50,929 nucleotides of DNA from Streptomyces sp. col6 (GCF_008042035.1 NZ_RDBL01000029.1:577380-628308); one strand, 5' to 3'. Positions 23,634 to 31,901 are shown, counted from the stretch's first letter. Notes: generated by a model from the sequence alone, not told the origin. Translations and numbers: made by a program.

Positions 23634-24488
23634 CTACACGGGGCCCGCCCCGCCCAGAAACTCCGCCACCGTCGCCGTGAACGCCTTCGCGTCGTCCGCC
23701 CACGGGTAGTGCCCCGCGCCCGGCTGCACGACGAGGGCGGCGTCCCGGAACAGGGCGGCGAACTCGGTCACCGCGGCCGGCGGGCTGTTCAGGTCGTAGG
23801 CGCCTGCGACCAGAAGTGCGGGGGCGGCCAGGGCCGCGAGGGCCTTGCGGGTCGCCGGGGGGTCGAAGGCGCCCTCGGCACCGAAGAGGGCGACCGACTC
23901 CGGATTGGCGGGGCGGCCCAGCTCCTGCAAGCGGCGGGCGGACTCGTCCCAGCGGCCGTGGAGGAACGGTTCGACGGCCGCCCAGTCGGTGCCGTTTCCG
24001 CGTGTGATCGCGTCCAGCGCGGGGAAAGCCGCCGGGAACCACGGCTCGCCGCTCCGCAGCAGTGCGAGCGCCCTGCGCTGCTCGCCGGTGACGTCGATAC
24101 CGACAGCACGCGTGCTCGGGGCGATCAGGGCCAGCCTGCCGACCCGGTCCGGGTGGCGCTCCGCGTACCGCACCGCGATGTTCGCCCCGGCGGAGTGGCC
24201 CAGCAGGTCGACGCGGTCCAGGTTCAGGTGGCGGCGCAGCGCCTCCACGTCCTCGGCGAGATGGTCGCAGCGGTACGTGGTGACGTCCGCCGGGACCGCC
24301 GAGTCGCCGTTGCCCCGCAGGTCGGGGACGACCAGGCGGCGGTGCGCGGACAGCCCTCCGAGGTCGCCGAGGTAGCGGGAGCCGGCCGGGCCGCCCGGCA
24401 CACAGACCACCGGGTCGCCGGGGCCGTCCCCGTACAGGCGGCAGGCGAGGCGGGTGCCGTCGGGCGCGGTGAAGGTGTGCGTCGTCAT
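23634..24488 (-). CDS. Alpha/beta hydrolase
   Basis: A 284-residue alpha/beta hydrolase of the proline-iminopeptidase/epoxide-hydrolase-like group. The nucleophile elbow GHSAGA has a catalytic Ser, the oxyanion region is VPGGPAGSRYLG, the acid is probably in VAGAYDLNSP, and the His is in PGAGHYPWADD. No signal peptide. The substrate is unknown. It is divergent from an HTH regulator with only 74 bp between them, containing a dyad, so it is probably the target of that regulator. Confidence 0.86.
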   Translation of the reverse strand: MTTHTFTAPDGTRLACRLYGDGPGDPVVCVPGGPAGSRYLGDLGGLSAHRRLVVPDLRGNGDSAVPADVTTYRCDHLAEDVEALRRHLNLDRVDLLGHSAGANIAVRYAERHPDRVGRLALIAPSTRAVGIDVTGEQRRALALLRSGEPWFPAAFPALDAITRGNGTDWAAVEPFLHGRWDESARRLQELGRPANPESVALFGAEGAFDPPATRKALAALAAPALLVAGAYDLNSPPAAVTEFAALFRDAALVVQPGAGHYPWADDAKAFTATVAEFLGGAGPV

Positions 24489-24508
24489 GGGGACAGAGTG
24501 GCACCCAA

Positions 24509-24530
24509 AACCGGGTTGTACAACCTGGTT
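24509..24530. promoter_or_regulatory. 22-bp dyad between the hydrolase and HTH regulator
   Basis: AACCGGGTTGT (24509-24519) and ACAACCTGGTT (24520-24530) are complementary apart from one pair. It is in the divergent promoter region; GTTATA at 24528 and TATAAC at 24551 follow. Confidence 0.6.
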
Positions 24531-24562
24531 ATAGCGACCGGACGCCGGTATATAACTGAGTT

Positions 24563-25189
24563 GTGGCAGGCGAACGGAAGCACAGCGGCGGCAGCGGCAC
24601 CGCGCTGACCGAGGAACAGGCCGCGCACATGCTCGCCGGGATGAACGAGGTCATCCGCGCCGGCGAGGAGATGCGCCGGCTGCGCACCGAGATGATCAAG
24701 GTGTTCGCGGACCTCGGCTGGACGCAGGAGCGCATCGCCCGGCTCACCGGCATGAGCCAGCCCGCCGTCTCCAAGCAGGTGATCAAACACCGCGATGCCG
24801 GACCCCCGCGGCCCATGGACGTCTCGCTCGGCCAGAGCGACCTTCCGTGGCTGGAGGGGCGCCTGTGGGGCGTGGCCGGGGACATCGCGGAGACGTACGC
24901 GGGCGCCGCCCGCTGCGCCCCCGCCGTCGACGCACTCGCGCGCGGCCGGAAGCGTTTCACGCCCGAGAACACCGATGCGCTGCGCCGTCTCGTCGAGGAG
25001 GACCTGCGGCGGTACGGGGACGAACTGGCCGCGCACCGGGCCGCGTACGACGAGATCAGCCGCGCGCTCGACGTCCCGTCACGGTCCACCGGCACCCCGC
25101 CCGGCTCGGCCTCCGTGCGCCGCACCCTCGCCCGCCACCTCCAACTCGACCGGCTCCGGGGCGAAGACGGCCGGAGCGCCACGCCGTAG
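24563..25189 (+). CDS. HTH DNA-binding regulator
   Basis: A 208-residue protein with a helix-turn-helix at about 52-73 (LGWTQERIARLTGMSQPAVSK) preceded by a helix (MNEVIRAGEEMRRLRTEMIK). The C-terminal 120 residues are helical and charged, without a known ligand domain. The start is GTG at 24563; TATAAC (24551-24556) ends 6 nt upstream and there is no Shine-Dalgarno. It is divergent from the hydrolase gene and probably controls it through the 22-bp dyad. I do not recognise a named family. Confidence 0.75.
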   Translation: MAGERKHSGGSGTALTEEQAAHMLAGMNEVIRAGEEMRRLRTEMIKVFADLGWTQERIARLTGMSQPAVSKQVIKHRDAGPPRPMDVSLGQSDLPWLEGRLWGVAGDIAETYAGAARCAPAVDALARGRKRFTPENTDALRRLVEEDLRRYGDELAAHRAAYDEISRALDVPSRSTGTPPGSASVRRTLARHLQLDRLRGEDGRSATP

Positions 25190-25260
25190 GCTCGTCGGCA
25201 TGGACCAGTTCCTGGTGGCGCAGGGGCTGACCCGCGCACCCGACCCCGGCCACGCGCGCC

Positions 25261-25917
25261 CTAGAGCGAGCCGTCCAGCCCCGACCCCAGCTGGTCGAAT
25301 CCGCCCTCCGCCGCCGCGACCGCCTCCTCGTACAGTTCGTCCGCCGTCGCGCCCTCGCTGATGCGGCGCCAGTTCTCCGAGGCCAGGATGCGCTGGACGG
25401 CGATGATCTGGCCGGCCGCCAGGCGGTCCGGGACACGGCCGCCCAGGGCGCGGGCAAGAGCGTCCTCCGAGCGGCGCAGGTAGGCGTGGAGGCGGGCCAC
25501 CAGGGCGGGGGTGCCGTAGAGGAGCGCGTGGTACGCCAGCACCTCCGGCGCGTCGCAGAGGCCGGTGATCGGGTCGCGGCGCTCCAGGCCGTCCAGGAAG
25601 TGCGCCCGGAGCGCGGCCAGCGGGGACATGCCGGACGGGCGGGCGGCGACCACCCGCGCGGCCTCGTCCTCGTGGTCGGCGAACCGGTGCAGGGCCAGGT
25701 CCTCCTTGGCCGGGAAGTACCGGAAGAGCGTCGGCTTGGAGATGTCGGCCGCCGCCGCGACCTCCGCCACGGACACCTTGTCGAAGCCGCGCCGGAGGAA
25801 CAGGGCGATGGCGGCATCGGAGACCGCCTCGTACGTCAGCTGCTTCTTCCGCTCCCGCAGGCTCATCGGCGCGCGCCCGTCCGCCGACCCGTCCGACCTG
25901 GCCTTCTCTGCGCTCAT
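25261..25917 (-). CDS. TetR-family transcriptional regulator
   Basis: A 218-residue repressor. The HTH is at about 25-70 (TYEAVSDAAIALFLRRGF, VAEVAAAADISKPTLFRYFP). The rest is the all-helical ligand domain, with DGLERRDPITGLCDAPEVLA and a C-terminal GFDQLGSGLDGSL. The start ATG at 25915-25917 has CGGAG close by and TACGCT (25926-25931, minus) 8 nt upstream. A CTCAA/TTGAG dyad lies 25942-25957. Which promoter it controls besides its own is unclear; an Eis-like acetyltransferase lies 66 bp upstream in the same direction. Confidence 0.9.
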   Translation of the reverse strand: MSAEKARSDGSADGRAPMSLRERKKQLTYEAVSDAAIALFLRRGFDKVSVAEVAAAADISKPTLFRYFPAKEDLALHRFADHEDEAARVVAARPSGMSPLAALRAHFLDGLERRDPITGLCDAPEVLAYHALLYGTPALVARLHAYLRRSEDALARALGGRVPDRLAAGQIIAVQRILASENWRRISEGATADELYEEAVAAAEGGFDQLGSGLDGSL

Positions 25918-25941
25918 GACTCCGAAGCGTACGCCCTTGAC

Positions 25942-25957
25942 CTCAAGCGGAGTTGAG
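25942..25957. promoter_or_regulatory. CTCAA-N6-TTGAG dyad upstream of tetR
   Basis: CTCAA (25942-25946) and TTGAG (25953-25957) separated by 6 nt; CTTGA/TCAAG at 25936-25947 overlaps it. Candidate TetR operator. Confidence 0.4.
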
Positions 25958-25983
25958 CCCTCCGCCCGGCCCGCCCCCTTCCG

Positions 25984-27237
25984 TCAGAACACGTCCGGGC
26001 ACCAGGCCCGCCGCGCCGCCCGGAACACCGCGTCCGCCGTCGCCGCCGCACCGGGGTTCAGCTCCTCCACCCGCCCCAGCGCCACCAGCCGCAGGACCGA
26101 TTCGTCACCGAGCCAGAGCGTCCCCAGCTCCCGTACGTCCAGGGCCAGGTCCGCCGAGCGCGTGGTCGGCGTACAGGTGGCGCCGTCCGGCGAGGCGTCG
26201 AGGTGGAAGCGGCCCGCCGCGAGGCCCGCGTCGTCGCGGATCTCCAGCACCAGGGAGCCGGGCACCGCGTAGGTACGGGCCTCCAGGGCGCGTACGACGT
26301 CCAGGACACGCACCCACAGGAAGTCCGCCTGCGTCACCACGCGCGCCGCGCGCGGGTCCGGCAGCAGCAGCGGGAGCAGGTCGTCGGCGGGCCGGTTGCC
26401 GGTGCGGATCGTCGAGATCCAGTCCACCGAGCAGAGGAAGTGCCACAGCGAACGTTCGGCCGCCGGGGTCACCGCGATCATGTCGCGCACCTGCGCGCCG
26501 TTCAACGGCTGCTTGGCGTCGCCCCAGTTCTCGTCGGCGCGGTAGACCAGCATCCCGTCGACCGTGCCGTCGGCGCCCCGGTACACGGCGTAGAAGGGTT
26601 CGGTCCAGTGGTCCCGGGCGAAGACCCCCTCCCCCGTGACCACGTCCCACCAGCGGGTGTCACGGCTCACCGCACCGTGCTGCCGGGCCCGCAGCCGGTC
26701 GTGCAGTGCGGGGCCCAGCTTCCGCGCCTCCGCGCCGTCCACCAGGTCGATCCGCCCGCCGTCGCCCTCCGCCGGCACCCGGCGGTGCGGGTCGAGGCCC
26801 GTGCGGTGGACGTCGATCTCCCAGTGGGTGGTCCAGGCCGCCGGGCCGAATCCGTACCGGCCGTAGATCGGGTACTCGGCGGCGATCAGCGTCGCCGCCA
26901 CGTCACCCCGCTCCTTCGCCGCCGCCAGGTCGCCCGCCATCAGCCGCGACAGCAGACCCCGCCTGCGGTGGGTGGGCGAGACCGTGACGTTGGTGACCGC
27001 GTTCGCCGGCACCGCGGCACCACCGACCGTCGTCAGCTCCTGGGCGAAGGTGCGGAACGTCGCCACGCACCGCTCCCCGTCGAACGCACCCCACGTGCGC
27101 GCCAGGTCCATGTACGCCAGGCGCCCGGTCACCTCCTCCTCCGGCGGTGTGGGCGGCCGGAGGAAACCGGTGTTCAGGGCGCGCAGCCACTCGGGGAACC
27201 CGGAGGGGGTGACAGGGCGGATGTCGGGGGCGTTCAT
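25984..27237 (-). CDS. Eis-like GNAT N-acetyltransferase
   Basis: A 417-residue three-domain enzyme matching the Eis (enhanced intracellular survival) pattern. It has an N-terminal GNAT domain with acetyl-CoA loop VSPTHRRRGLLSRLMAGDL, the catalytic-region YPIYGRYGFGPAAW, a second GNAT-like domain, and an SCP2-like C-terminal domain (VLEIRDDAGLAAGRFHLDAS). It ends with a C-terminal Phe (WCPDVF), whose carboxylate acts in Eis catalysis. Eis enzymes multi-acetylate aminoglycosides or lysines; the substrate here is unknown. I use ATG at 27235-27237: TAGCGT (27245-27250, minus) ends 7 nt before it, a leaderless pattern; the frame is open 7 codons further. Confidence 0.86.
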   Translation of the reverse strand: MNAPDIRPVTPSGFPEWLRALNTGFLRPPTPPEEEVTGRLAYMDLARTWGAFDGERCVATFRTFAQELTTVGGAAVPANAVTNVTVSPTHRRRGLLSRLMAGDLAAAKERGDVAATLIAAEYPIYGRYGFGPAAWTTHWEIDVHRTGLDPHRRVPAEGDGGRIDLVDGAEARKLGPALHDRLRARQHGAVSRDTRWWDVVTGEGVFARDHWTEPFYAVYRGADGTVDGMLVYRADENWGDAKQPLNGAQVRDMIAVTPAAERSLWHFLCSVDWISTIRTGNRPADDLLPLLLPDPRAARVVTQADFLWVRVLDVVRALEARTYAVPGSLVLEIRDDAGLAAGRFHLDASPDGATCTPTTRSADLALDVRELGTLWLGDESVLRLVALGRVEELNPGAAATADAVFRAARRAWCPDVF

Positions 27238-27312
27238 GCCCCCCACGCTAAGCAGCACGCTGCGGGATGTCGCCCGGTTTTGCCGCCGGTACGCGCGGGA
27301 GGAGCCCGGGGC

Positions 27313-28299
27313 TCAGAACACCGCCCGGATCTCCCCCACCTGCGCCGCCCCGCCCAGCAGCGGCGCCCGGCCGATCCGCCCGACCACCGGGGCGTCGATC
27401 CCGAGCAGCCCCAGCGCACGGGCCAGCACCGGGCCCAGCGCCCGGGTCGAACCGTCGTCGATCTTGAAGGCCAGCGCCCGGCCGTCCGCCAGGGCCACCG
27501 CCTGCACGGCCTCCGCGCCCATCTTGGACAGGGTGCCGGGCACCTCGCGCATCAGCCAGGTGTCGGGGCGCCGCGTGCCCGCCACGTACTCCGGGTGCGC
27601 GCGCATCGCGTCCGCCACCCGGCGCTCCGCCGTACCCGGCTCGGCCGTGACGAAACCGCGGAACGCCCGCGCGAGGCCCACCAGCGAGATCGCCATCAGC
27701 GGCGCCCCGCAGCCATCCGTGCCGACGGCGGCGACCTCTTCGCCGGCGGCCTCCTCGACGACCTGGTGCACCAGCTGCTGGAGGGGGTGCGCCGGTTCCA
27801 GGTAGCCCGCCCGGTCCCAGCCGTTGAGCGCGCAGGCGGCGAGCATCGCCGCGTGCTTGCCGGAGCAGTTCATCGTGATGCGCTCGCGGACATGGCCGGC
27901 GGCGAGGTACGTCTCGGCCTCCGCCGGGTCCAGCGGCAGGTCCGGCGGGGTCTGCAGGTCGTCGGGCGACAGTCCGTGCTCGGCGAGCATCTTGCGTACG
28001 AGATCGAGGTGGAAGCCCTCGCCGGAGTGGCTCGCGGCGGCCAGCGCCAGCCGCTCGCCGGACAGGTGGAGCCCGGCCCGCAGCACGGCCGCGGCCTGCA
28101 TCGGCTTGTTGGAGGAGCGCGGGAAGACCGGCGCCGCCGGGTCGCCCAGGGCCAGTTCCACGCCGCCGTCGGCGGCCAGCACGACCAGCGAACCCCGGTG
28201 GTGGCCCTCGGTGAAACCGGACCGTACGACCTCGGCCAGCACGGGCAGGCCGGGAGCCGGGTCGGATATGGCGGGGGTGCGGGATGCGCTGGAGGTCAT
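27313..28299 (-). CDS. Asparaginase (Rhizobium etli type II / class 3)
   Basis: A 328-residue amidohydrolase of the thermolabile, R. etli-type asparaginase family, unrelated in fold to EcAII. Typical motifs are FPRSSNKPMQAAAVL, AAASHSGEGFHLD, RITMNCSGKHAAML and VGTDGCGAPLMAIS, with the Ser-Lys tandem and the metal-site Cys. It hydrolyses L-asparagine to aspartate and ammonia, probably in the cytoplasm as no signal peptide is visible. GGAAGG lies 6 nt before the ATG. It is upstream of rsiG on the opposite-side gap; the two are co-directional with a 46-bp separation. Confidence 0.9.
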   Translation of the reverse strand: MTSSASRTPAISDPAPGLPVLAEVVRSGFTEGHHRGSLVVLAADGGVELALGDPAAPVFPRSSNKPMQAAAVLRAGLHLSGERLALAAASHSGEGFHLDLVRKMLAEHGLSPDDLQTPPDLPLDPAEAETYLAAGHVRERITMNCSGKHAAMLAACALNGWDRAGYLEPAHPLQQLVHQVVEEAAGEEVAAVGTDGCGAPLMAISLVGLARAFRGFVTAEPGTAERRVADAMRAHPEYVAGTRRPDTWLMREVPGTLSKMGAEAVQAVALADGRALAFKIDDGSTRALGPVLARALGLLGIDAPVVGRIGRAPLLGGAAQVGEIRAVF

Positions 28300-28345
28300 G
28301 GTGGCCTTCCGGGGACGGGAGGGACCCGCCCCCGGAGGGGTCGCC

Positions 28346-28972
28346 TCAGGCGAGCAGGTCGTCTACTTGTGCTTCCCCGTCACGGTACCTGCGGGCGATC
28401 TCCGCGCCGCACCCGTCCGCCGTGCGCTGGAGCCGGTGCCTGCGGCGGGAGACCTGCTGTTCGTAGCGGACGAGCCGTCCCATCGCGGTGTGCAGCTCTT
28501 CGTCCGTCCGGGCGTCGAGGTCGGACAGCTCCACCTCGGCGAGCGTCTCGGCCGCCAGCCTGCGGTACTCGTCGCTGCGCGGCGTGGACAGCGTGACGTG
28601 CCGGGCCGAGGAGCGCTGCGGGGACGGGGCGTCGGCAAGGATCTCCGACAGCCGGTCCACCACCGGCGACTCCGGGTCCCGGCGCCGGGCCAGCTCGGCC
28701 CGCAGGATGTCGATCCGCCCCTGGACGAGCCGCCGCACATAGCTGAGGTCGGCCTCGTCGCGCTGCGCGTCGCGGCGCAGGGCGCGCAGCTCCGTCAGTC
28801 TCAGGGAGCCCAGTTCGGGCCGGGCGCCGTCACCGGCGTCGTCGCCCTGCCCGGTCCGCTGTACGGGCGGGCGCATGGTGCTGATACTCGTACCGGTACC
28901 GCTGTTGCTGCTGACGCCGGGGCGCGCGACCGGCACTGCGCCCGGGGACTGCCCGGTTCCATGGGTGCTCAT
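28346..28972 (-). CDS. rsiG: RsiG, c-di-GMP-dependent anti-sigma-WhiG factor
   Basis: RsiG holds the sporulation sigma factor WhiG inactive when loaded with cyclic di-GMP. The identification rests on its two-helix signature E-x3-S-x2-R-x3-Q-x3-D, present twice: Glu73, Ser77, Arg80, Gln84, Asp88 (EADLSYVRRLVQGRID) and Glu171, Ser175, Arg178, Gln182, Asp186 (EQQVSRRRHRLQRTAD). Both are complete. The first 55 residues are a disordered Ser/Gly/Thr tail. I use ATG at 28970-28972, 12 nt after GAGGGG; an in-frame ATG at 28984 abuts that site and is less likely. whiG is not in the window. Confidence 0.9.
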   Translation of the reverse strand: MSTHGTGQSPGAVPVARPGVSSNSGTGTSISTMRPPVQRTGQGDDAGDGARPELGSLRLTELRALRRDAQRDEADLSYVRRLVQGRIDILRAELARRRDPESPVVDRLSEILADAPSPQRSSARHVTLSTPRSDEYRRLAAETLAEVELSDLDARTDEELHTAMGRLVRYEQQVSRRRHRLQRTADGCGAEIARRYRDGEAQVDDLLA

Positions 28973-29048
28973 GCTTGTGTCCATCCCCTCGACCGGTGCG
29001 TCGGCGCACCGCCTCCCGAGCATGGTGCCACTCCGAGGGCCCCTGTGA

Positions 29049-29090
29049 GGTTGCTCTGTACCCGTTCGGCCCAAGATAGGTTGGTCTGTA
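29049..29090 (+). repeat. 12-bp direct repeat in the dtd promoter
   Basis: GGTTGCTCTGTA (29049-29060) and GGTTGGTCTGTA (29079-29090) differ at one base and start 30 bp apart. The second reaches the A of the dtd start codon. Confidence 0.7.
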
Positions 29091-29539
29091 TGCGTGCAGT
29101 GGTACAGAGGGTGGATGGTGCGAGCGTCACGGTGGCGGACGCCGCGGACGGCGACGGGGGTTCCCGGGTCGTCGGGGAGATAGTCGGCGAGGGCCTGTGT
29201 GTGCTGGTGGGGGTGACCCACGACGACACGCCGGAGAAGGCGGCGCAGCTCGCCCGCAAGCTCTGGTCGGTCCGCATCCTGGAGGGCGAGAAGTCCTGCT
29301 CCGACGTGAATGCGCCACTTCTGGTGATTTCGCAGTTCACTCTCTACGGGGACGCCCGCAAGGGCCGCCGCCCCACCTGGAACGCCGCCGCGCCCGGTGA
29401 GGTCGCCGAGCCGCTGGTCGACGAGGTCGTGGCGCGGCTGCGGGCGCTCGGGGCGACGGTGGAGACGGGCCGGTTCGGGGCGGACATGCGCGTCTCGCTC
29501 ACGAACCACGGCCCGTTCACCGTCATCGTCGAGGTCTGA
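29090..29539 (+). CDS. dtd: D-aminoacyl-tRNA deacylase
   Basis: Dtd removes D-amino acids (and Gly from tRNA-Ala) from charged tRNA. At 149 residues it is standard length and begins MRAVVQRVDGASVTV. The two cross-subunit motifs are intact: SQFTLYGDARKGRRP and LTNHGPFTV. The ATG at 29090 has only AGG nearby. TAGGTT (29077-29082) ends 7 nt upstream, so the mRNA may be leaderless. The start codon lies at the end of the second of two 12-bp direct repeats (29049-29060, 29079-29090). It converges on ygfZ with 6 bp between stop codons. Confidence 0.95.
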   Translation: MRAVVQRVDGASVTVADAADGDGGSRVVGEIVGEGLCVLVGVTHDDTPEKAAQLARKLWSVRILEGEKSCSDVNAPLLVISQFTLYGDARKGRRPTWNAAAPGEVAEPLVDEVVARLRALGATVETGRFGADMRVSLTNHGPFTVIVEV

Positions 29540-29545
29540 GCGGTC

Positions 29546-30511
29546 CTACGGCTCGACGACCGTCTCCTGGGCCGCCGCCGTGTCCCCCGCCAGCAGCTCC
29601 GCGTCGACCGCCACGTTCCGCTTCACCAGGGCCAGGGCGATCGGGCCCAGCTCGTGGTGGCGGGCGGACGTGGTGACGAAGCCGAGCTGCCGGCCCTCGG
29701 GCCCGTCGGCCGCGAGCCGGACCGGGGTGCCGGGGCCGGGCAGATGGACCTCGCTGCCGTCCAGGTGCAGGAAGACCAGGCGGCGGGGCGGCTTGCCCAG
29801 GTTGTGCACCCGGGCGACGGTCTCCTGCCCCCGGTAGCAGCCCTTCTGGAGGTGCACGGCGACGCCGATCAGGCCCAGCTCGTGCGGGATCGTGCGGTGA
29901 TCGGTCTCGAAGCCGAGCCGCGGCCGGTGGCCCTCCACACGCAGCGCCTCGTGGGCCAGCACCCCGGCGAGCGGACCGTGCGCGGCCGCGTACTCCTCAA
30001 GGCCGGCGCGGGGCAGGAACAGGTCGCGGCCGTGCGGTGTCTCGCGTACGACGACCCCCTCCGGGGCCTCGGCGATCGAGCCGGCCGGGAGGTACACCAC
30101 CGCGAAGTCCTCGGTGCGGTCGGCGACCTCGACCCGGTAGAAGAACTTCATCGACTCCAGGTAGGCGATGAGGTCGCTCTGCGTACCCGGTTCGACGTGC
30201 ATCCACACCGTCTCGCCGTCGTCGACGAGGTACAGGGCGTGCTCGATGTGCCCGTTCGCGCTGAGGATCAGGGCCTCGGTGGCCCGGCCCGGAGCGAGTT
30301 CGGTGACGTGCTGGGTGATCAAAAGGTGCAGCCAGGCCAGCCGGTCGCTTCCGGTGACGGCGACGACGCCGCGGTGCGAGAGGTCGACCAGACCCGAACC
30401 GTCGGCGAGGGCGCGCTGCTCGCGGAACAGGTCGCCGTAGTGCGCGGCGACGCCTTCGTCGCGGCCCTCGGCGGGGACGGCGCCGGGCTGGGACAGCAGG
30501 GGGCTCTTCAT
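29546..30511 (-). CDS. ygfZ: Folate-binding YgfZ family protein
   Basis: A 321-residue tetrahydrofolate-binding protein of the GcvT/YgfZ fold that supports Fe-S cluster assembly or repair. The family signature is KGCYRGQETVARVHNLGKPP, with the reactive Cys. N-terminal motifs include LVDLSHRGVVAVTGSDRLAWL and WLHLLI. The ATG at 30509-30511 has no Shine-Dalgarno; TACGCT (30518-30523, minus) ends 6 nt before it, a leaderless arrangement. It is 45 bp from nur in the same direction, so co-transcription is possible. Confidence 0.93.
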   Translation of the reverse strand: MKSPLLSQPGAVPAEGRDEGVAAHYGDLFREQRALADGSGLVDLSHRGVVAVTGSDRLAWLHLLITQHVTELAPGRATEALILSANGHIEHALYLVDDGETVWMHVEPGTQSDLIAYLESMKFFYRVEVADRTEDFAVVYLPAGSIAEAPEGVVVRETPHGRDLFLPRAGLEEYAAAHGPLAGVLAHEALRVEGHRPRLGFETDHRTIPHELGLIGVAVHLQKGCYRGQETVARVHNLGKPPRRLVFLHLDGSEVHLPGPGTPVRLAADGPEGRQLGFVTTSARHHELGPIALALVKRNVAVDAELLAGDTAAAQETVVEP

Positions 30512-30556
30512 GCGACCAGCGTACGACTGGTCATCGGGCCCCGGTCGCCGGTGCTC

Positions 30557-31027
30557 TCAGTCCCCGGCCGCCGGTGCCGAACCGGCCGCGTCCGACGCCT
30601 CGTCCGCCGCCTTCGCCGTGCAGCCGGCGCAGCGGCCGAAGATCGCGAAGTGCTTCATGTCCGTCTCGAAGCCGAACGCGCCGCGCAGCTTCTCGGTGAA
30701 CTCCTCGACGACGCTCACATCGGCCTCGATCACGTCCGAGCAGTCCCGGCACACCAGGTGGATGTGGTGGTGCCGGTCGGCCAGGTGGTACGTCGGAGCA
30801 CCGTGGCCCAGATGGGCGTGGCTGACCAGCTCCAGCTCCTCCAGGAGCTCCAGCGTCCGGTAGACCGTCGAGATGTTCACGCCCGACGCGGTCCGGCGCA
30901 CCTCGGAGAGGATGGCGTCGGGCGTCGCGTGTTCGAGGGTGTCGACGGCCTCCAGGACGAGCTGGCGCTGCGGGGTCAGCCGGTAACCGCGCTGCCGGAG
31001 ATCGGTCTTCCAGTCGGTGCTCACCAC
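30557..31027 (-). CDS. nur: Nur, nickel-responsive Fur-family repressor
   Basis: Nur represses nickel uptake and the Fe superoxide dismutase gene when nickel is present. The 156-residue protein matches characterised Streptomyces Nur. All metal ligands are in register: His33, His70, His72, His86, His88, His90 and His126. It has the HTH ISTVYRTLELLEELELVS, and Cys93/Cys96 plus the GRCAGC pair. The C-terminal 20 residues are Ala/Ser rich. The frame is open far upstream. I use GTG at 31025-31027, because TACACT (31035-31040, minus) ends 7 nt before it, giving MVSTDWK as in the family. It lies between nitrobindin and ygfZ. Confidence 0.94.
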   Translation of the reverse strand: MVSTDWKTDLRQRGYRLTPQRQLVLEAVDTLEHATPDAILSEVRRTASGVNISTVYRTLELLEELELVSHAHLGHGAPTYHLADRHHHIHLVCRDCSDVIEADVSVVEEFTEKLRGAFGFETDMKHFAIFGRCAGCTAKAADEASDAAGSAPAAGD

Positions 31028-31077
31028 AGCCCCCAGTGTAGGTCCGCGCGCGACGCCCTCTCCGGGGAAAGCGACGG

Positions 31078-31650
31078 CTACTTGAAGAACGCGATCCCGT
31101 CGTCCGGCAGGTCGCCGAGGCTCTTGGCCATCGCCTCGACCTCCTCGGGCGTGACGGTCTTCTTCAGGTGCGCCGACATGTACGGCCGCAGCTCGACCTC
31201 GGGCGTCGCCTTCTCGCCGACCCACATCAGGTCGCTGTTCACATAGCCGTAGAGCCGCTTGCCACCGCTGTACGGGCCGGAGGCCGCGGTCCGGGCCACC
31301 GCGTCGGTGACCAGGTCGATCTGCGGCTTCTTGTCGGCCAGCTCGCCGTACCAGATCTCGATGACGCCCTGGTCACGGGCCATGACGACCTCGACCTTGC
31401 GGTCCTTGTCGATGCGCCAGTAGCCGGTCTCGGTCTCCAGCGGGCGCACCTTGTTGCCCTCGGAGTCGAGGACCCAGGAGTGCGAGGTGTACTCCAGGAA
31501 GTCGCGGCCGTCCTGGCTGAACGTGACCTCCTGGCCGAAGTTGCACTTCTCGGCGCCCGGGAAGTCGGAGACTCCCGCGCCCGCCCAGTTGCCCAGGAGG
31601 AAGGCCAGCGGCACGAGGTCCGGGTGGAGGTCGGACGGAATCTCGATCAT
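31078..31650 (-). CDS. Nitrobindin-like heme beta-barrel protein (FABP family)
   Basis: A 190-residue ten-stranded beta-barrel of the nitrobindin/THAP4 family, proposed to bind ferric heme and isomerise peroxynitrite to nitrate. The motif LLGNWAGAGVSDFPG carries the Gly-x-Trp-x-Gly pattern. The probable proximal His is near the C-terminus in YMSAHLKKTVTPEE. The length is standard. It precedes nur by 50 bp, so both may be transcribed together. The start ATG at 31648-31650 has weak ribosome-site bases. Confidence 0.9.
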   Translation of the reverse strand: MIEIPSDLHPDLVPLAFLLGNWAGAGVSDFPGAEKCNFGQEVTFSQDGRDFLEYTSHSWVLDSEGNKVRPLETETGYWRIDKDRKVEVVMARDQGVIEIWYGELADKKPQIDLVTDAVARTAASGPYSGGKRLYGYVNSDLMWVGEKATPEVELRPYMSAHLKKTVTPEEVEAMAKSLGDLPDDGIAFFK

Positions 31651-31707
31651 GAGCGGCTCAGTCGATCTGTGAGGCGGGAGGCGGGAACGCCGGGAACAAG
31701 GAGGGGG

Positions 31708-31809
31708 TCAGCGCTGACCCTGGTACAGCTTCTTCACGGTCACGGCGGCGAAGGCGAGAACGCCGACACAGACCAGGACCAGCAGGGCGGAGAAGAATGC
31801 CTCAAGCAC
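31708..31809 (-). CDS. 33-residue single-helix membrane protein
   Basis: A very short ORF beginning at GTG 31807-31809 with GAGGAG ending 7 nt upstream. The product, MLEAFFSALLVLVCVGVLAF followed by AAVTVKKLYQGQR, is one transmembrane helix with a basic C-terminus, so the N-terminus likely faces out. It is intact, strongly biased in codon use and preceded by a real ribosome site, so I treat it as a gene. The function is unknown. It lies 57 bp upstream of nitrobindin in the same direction and may be in that operon. Confidence 0.75.
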   Translation of the reverse strand: MLEAFFSALLVLVCVGVLAFAAVTVKKLYQGQR

Positions 31810-31901
31810 GGGGGGCTCCTCGAACGAGCGGTATGGCGGCATACAGGGCCGGTCCCCAGCCTAATGGGTGGGGACCGGCCCTGCCGTTCCGGGGCGTCCG
31901 G

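Noticed and set aside
25201..25361. Short plus-strand ORF beginning MDQFLVAQGL
   Set aside because: It runs antisense into the tetR end and turns into Pro/Arg low complexity; perhaps a remnant of a gene start, but not supportable.
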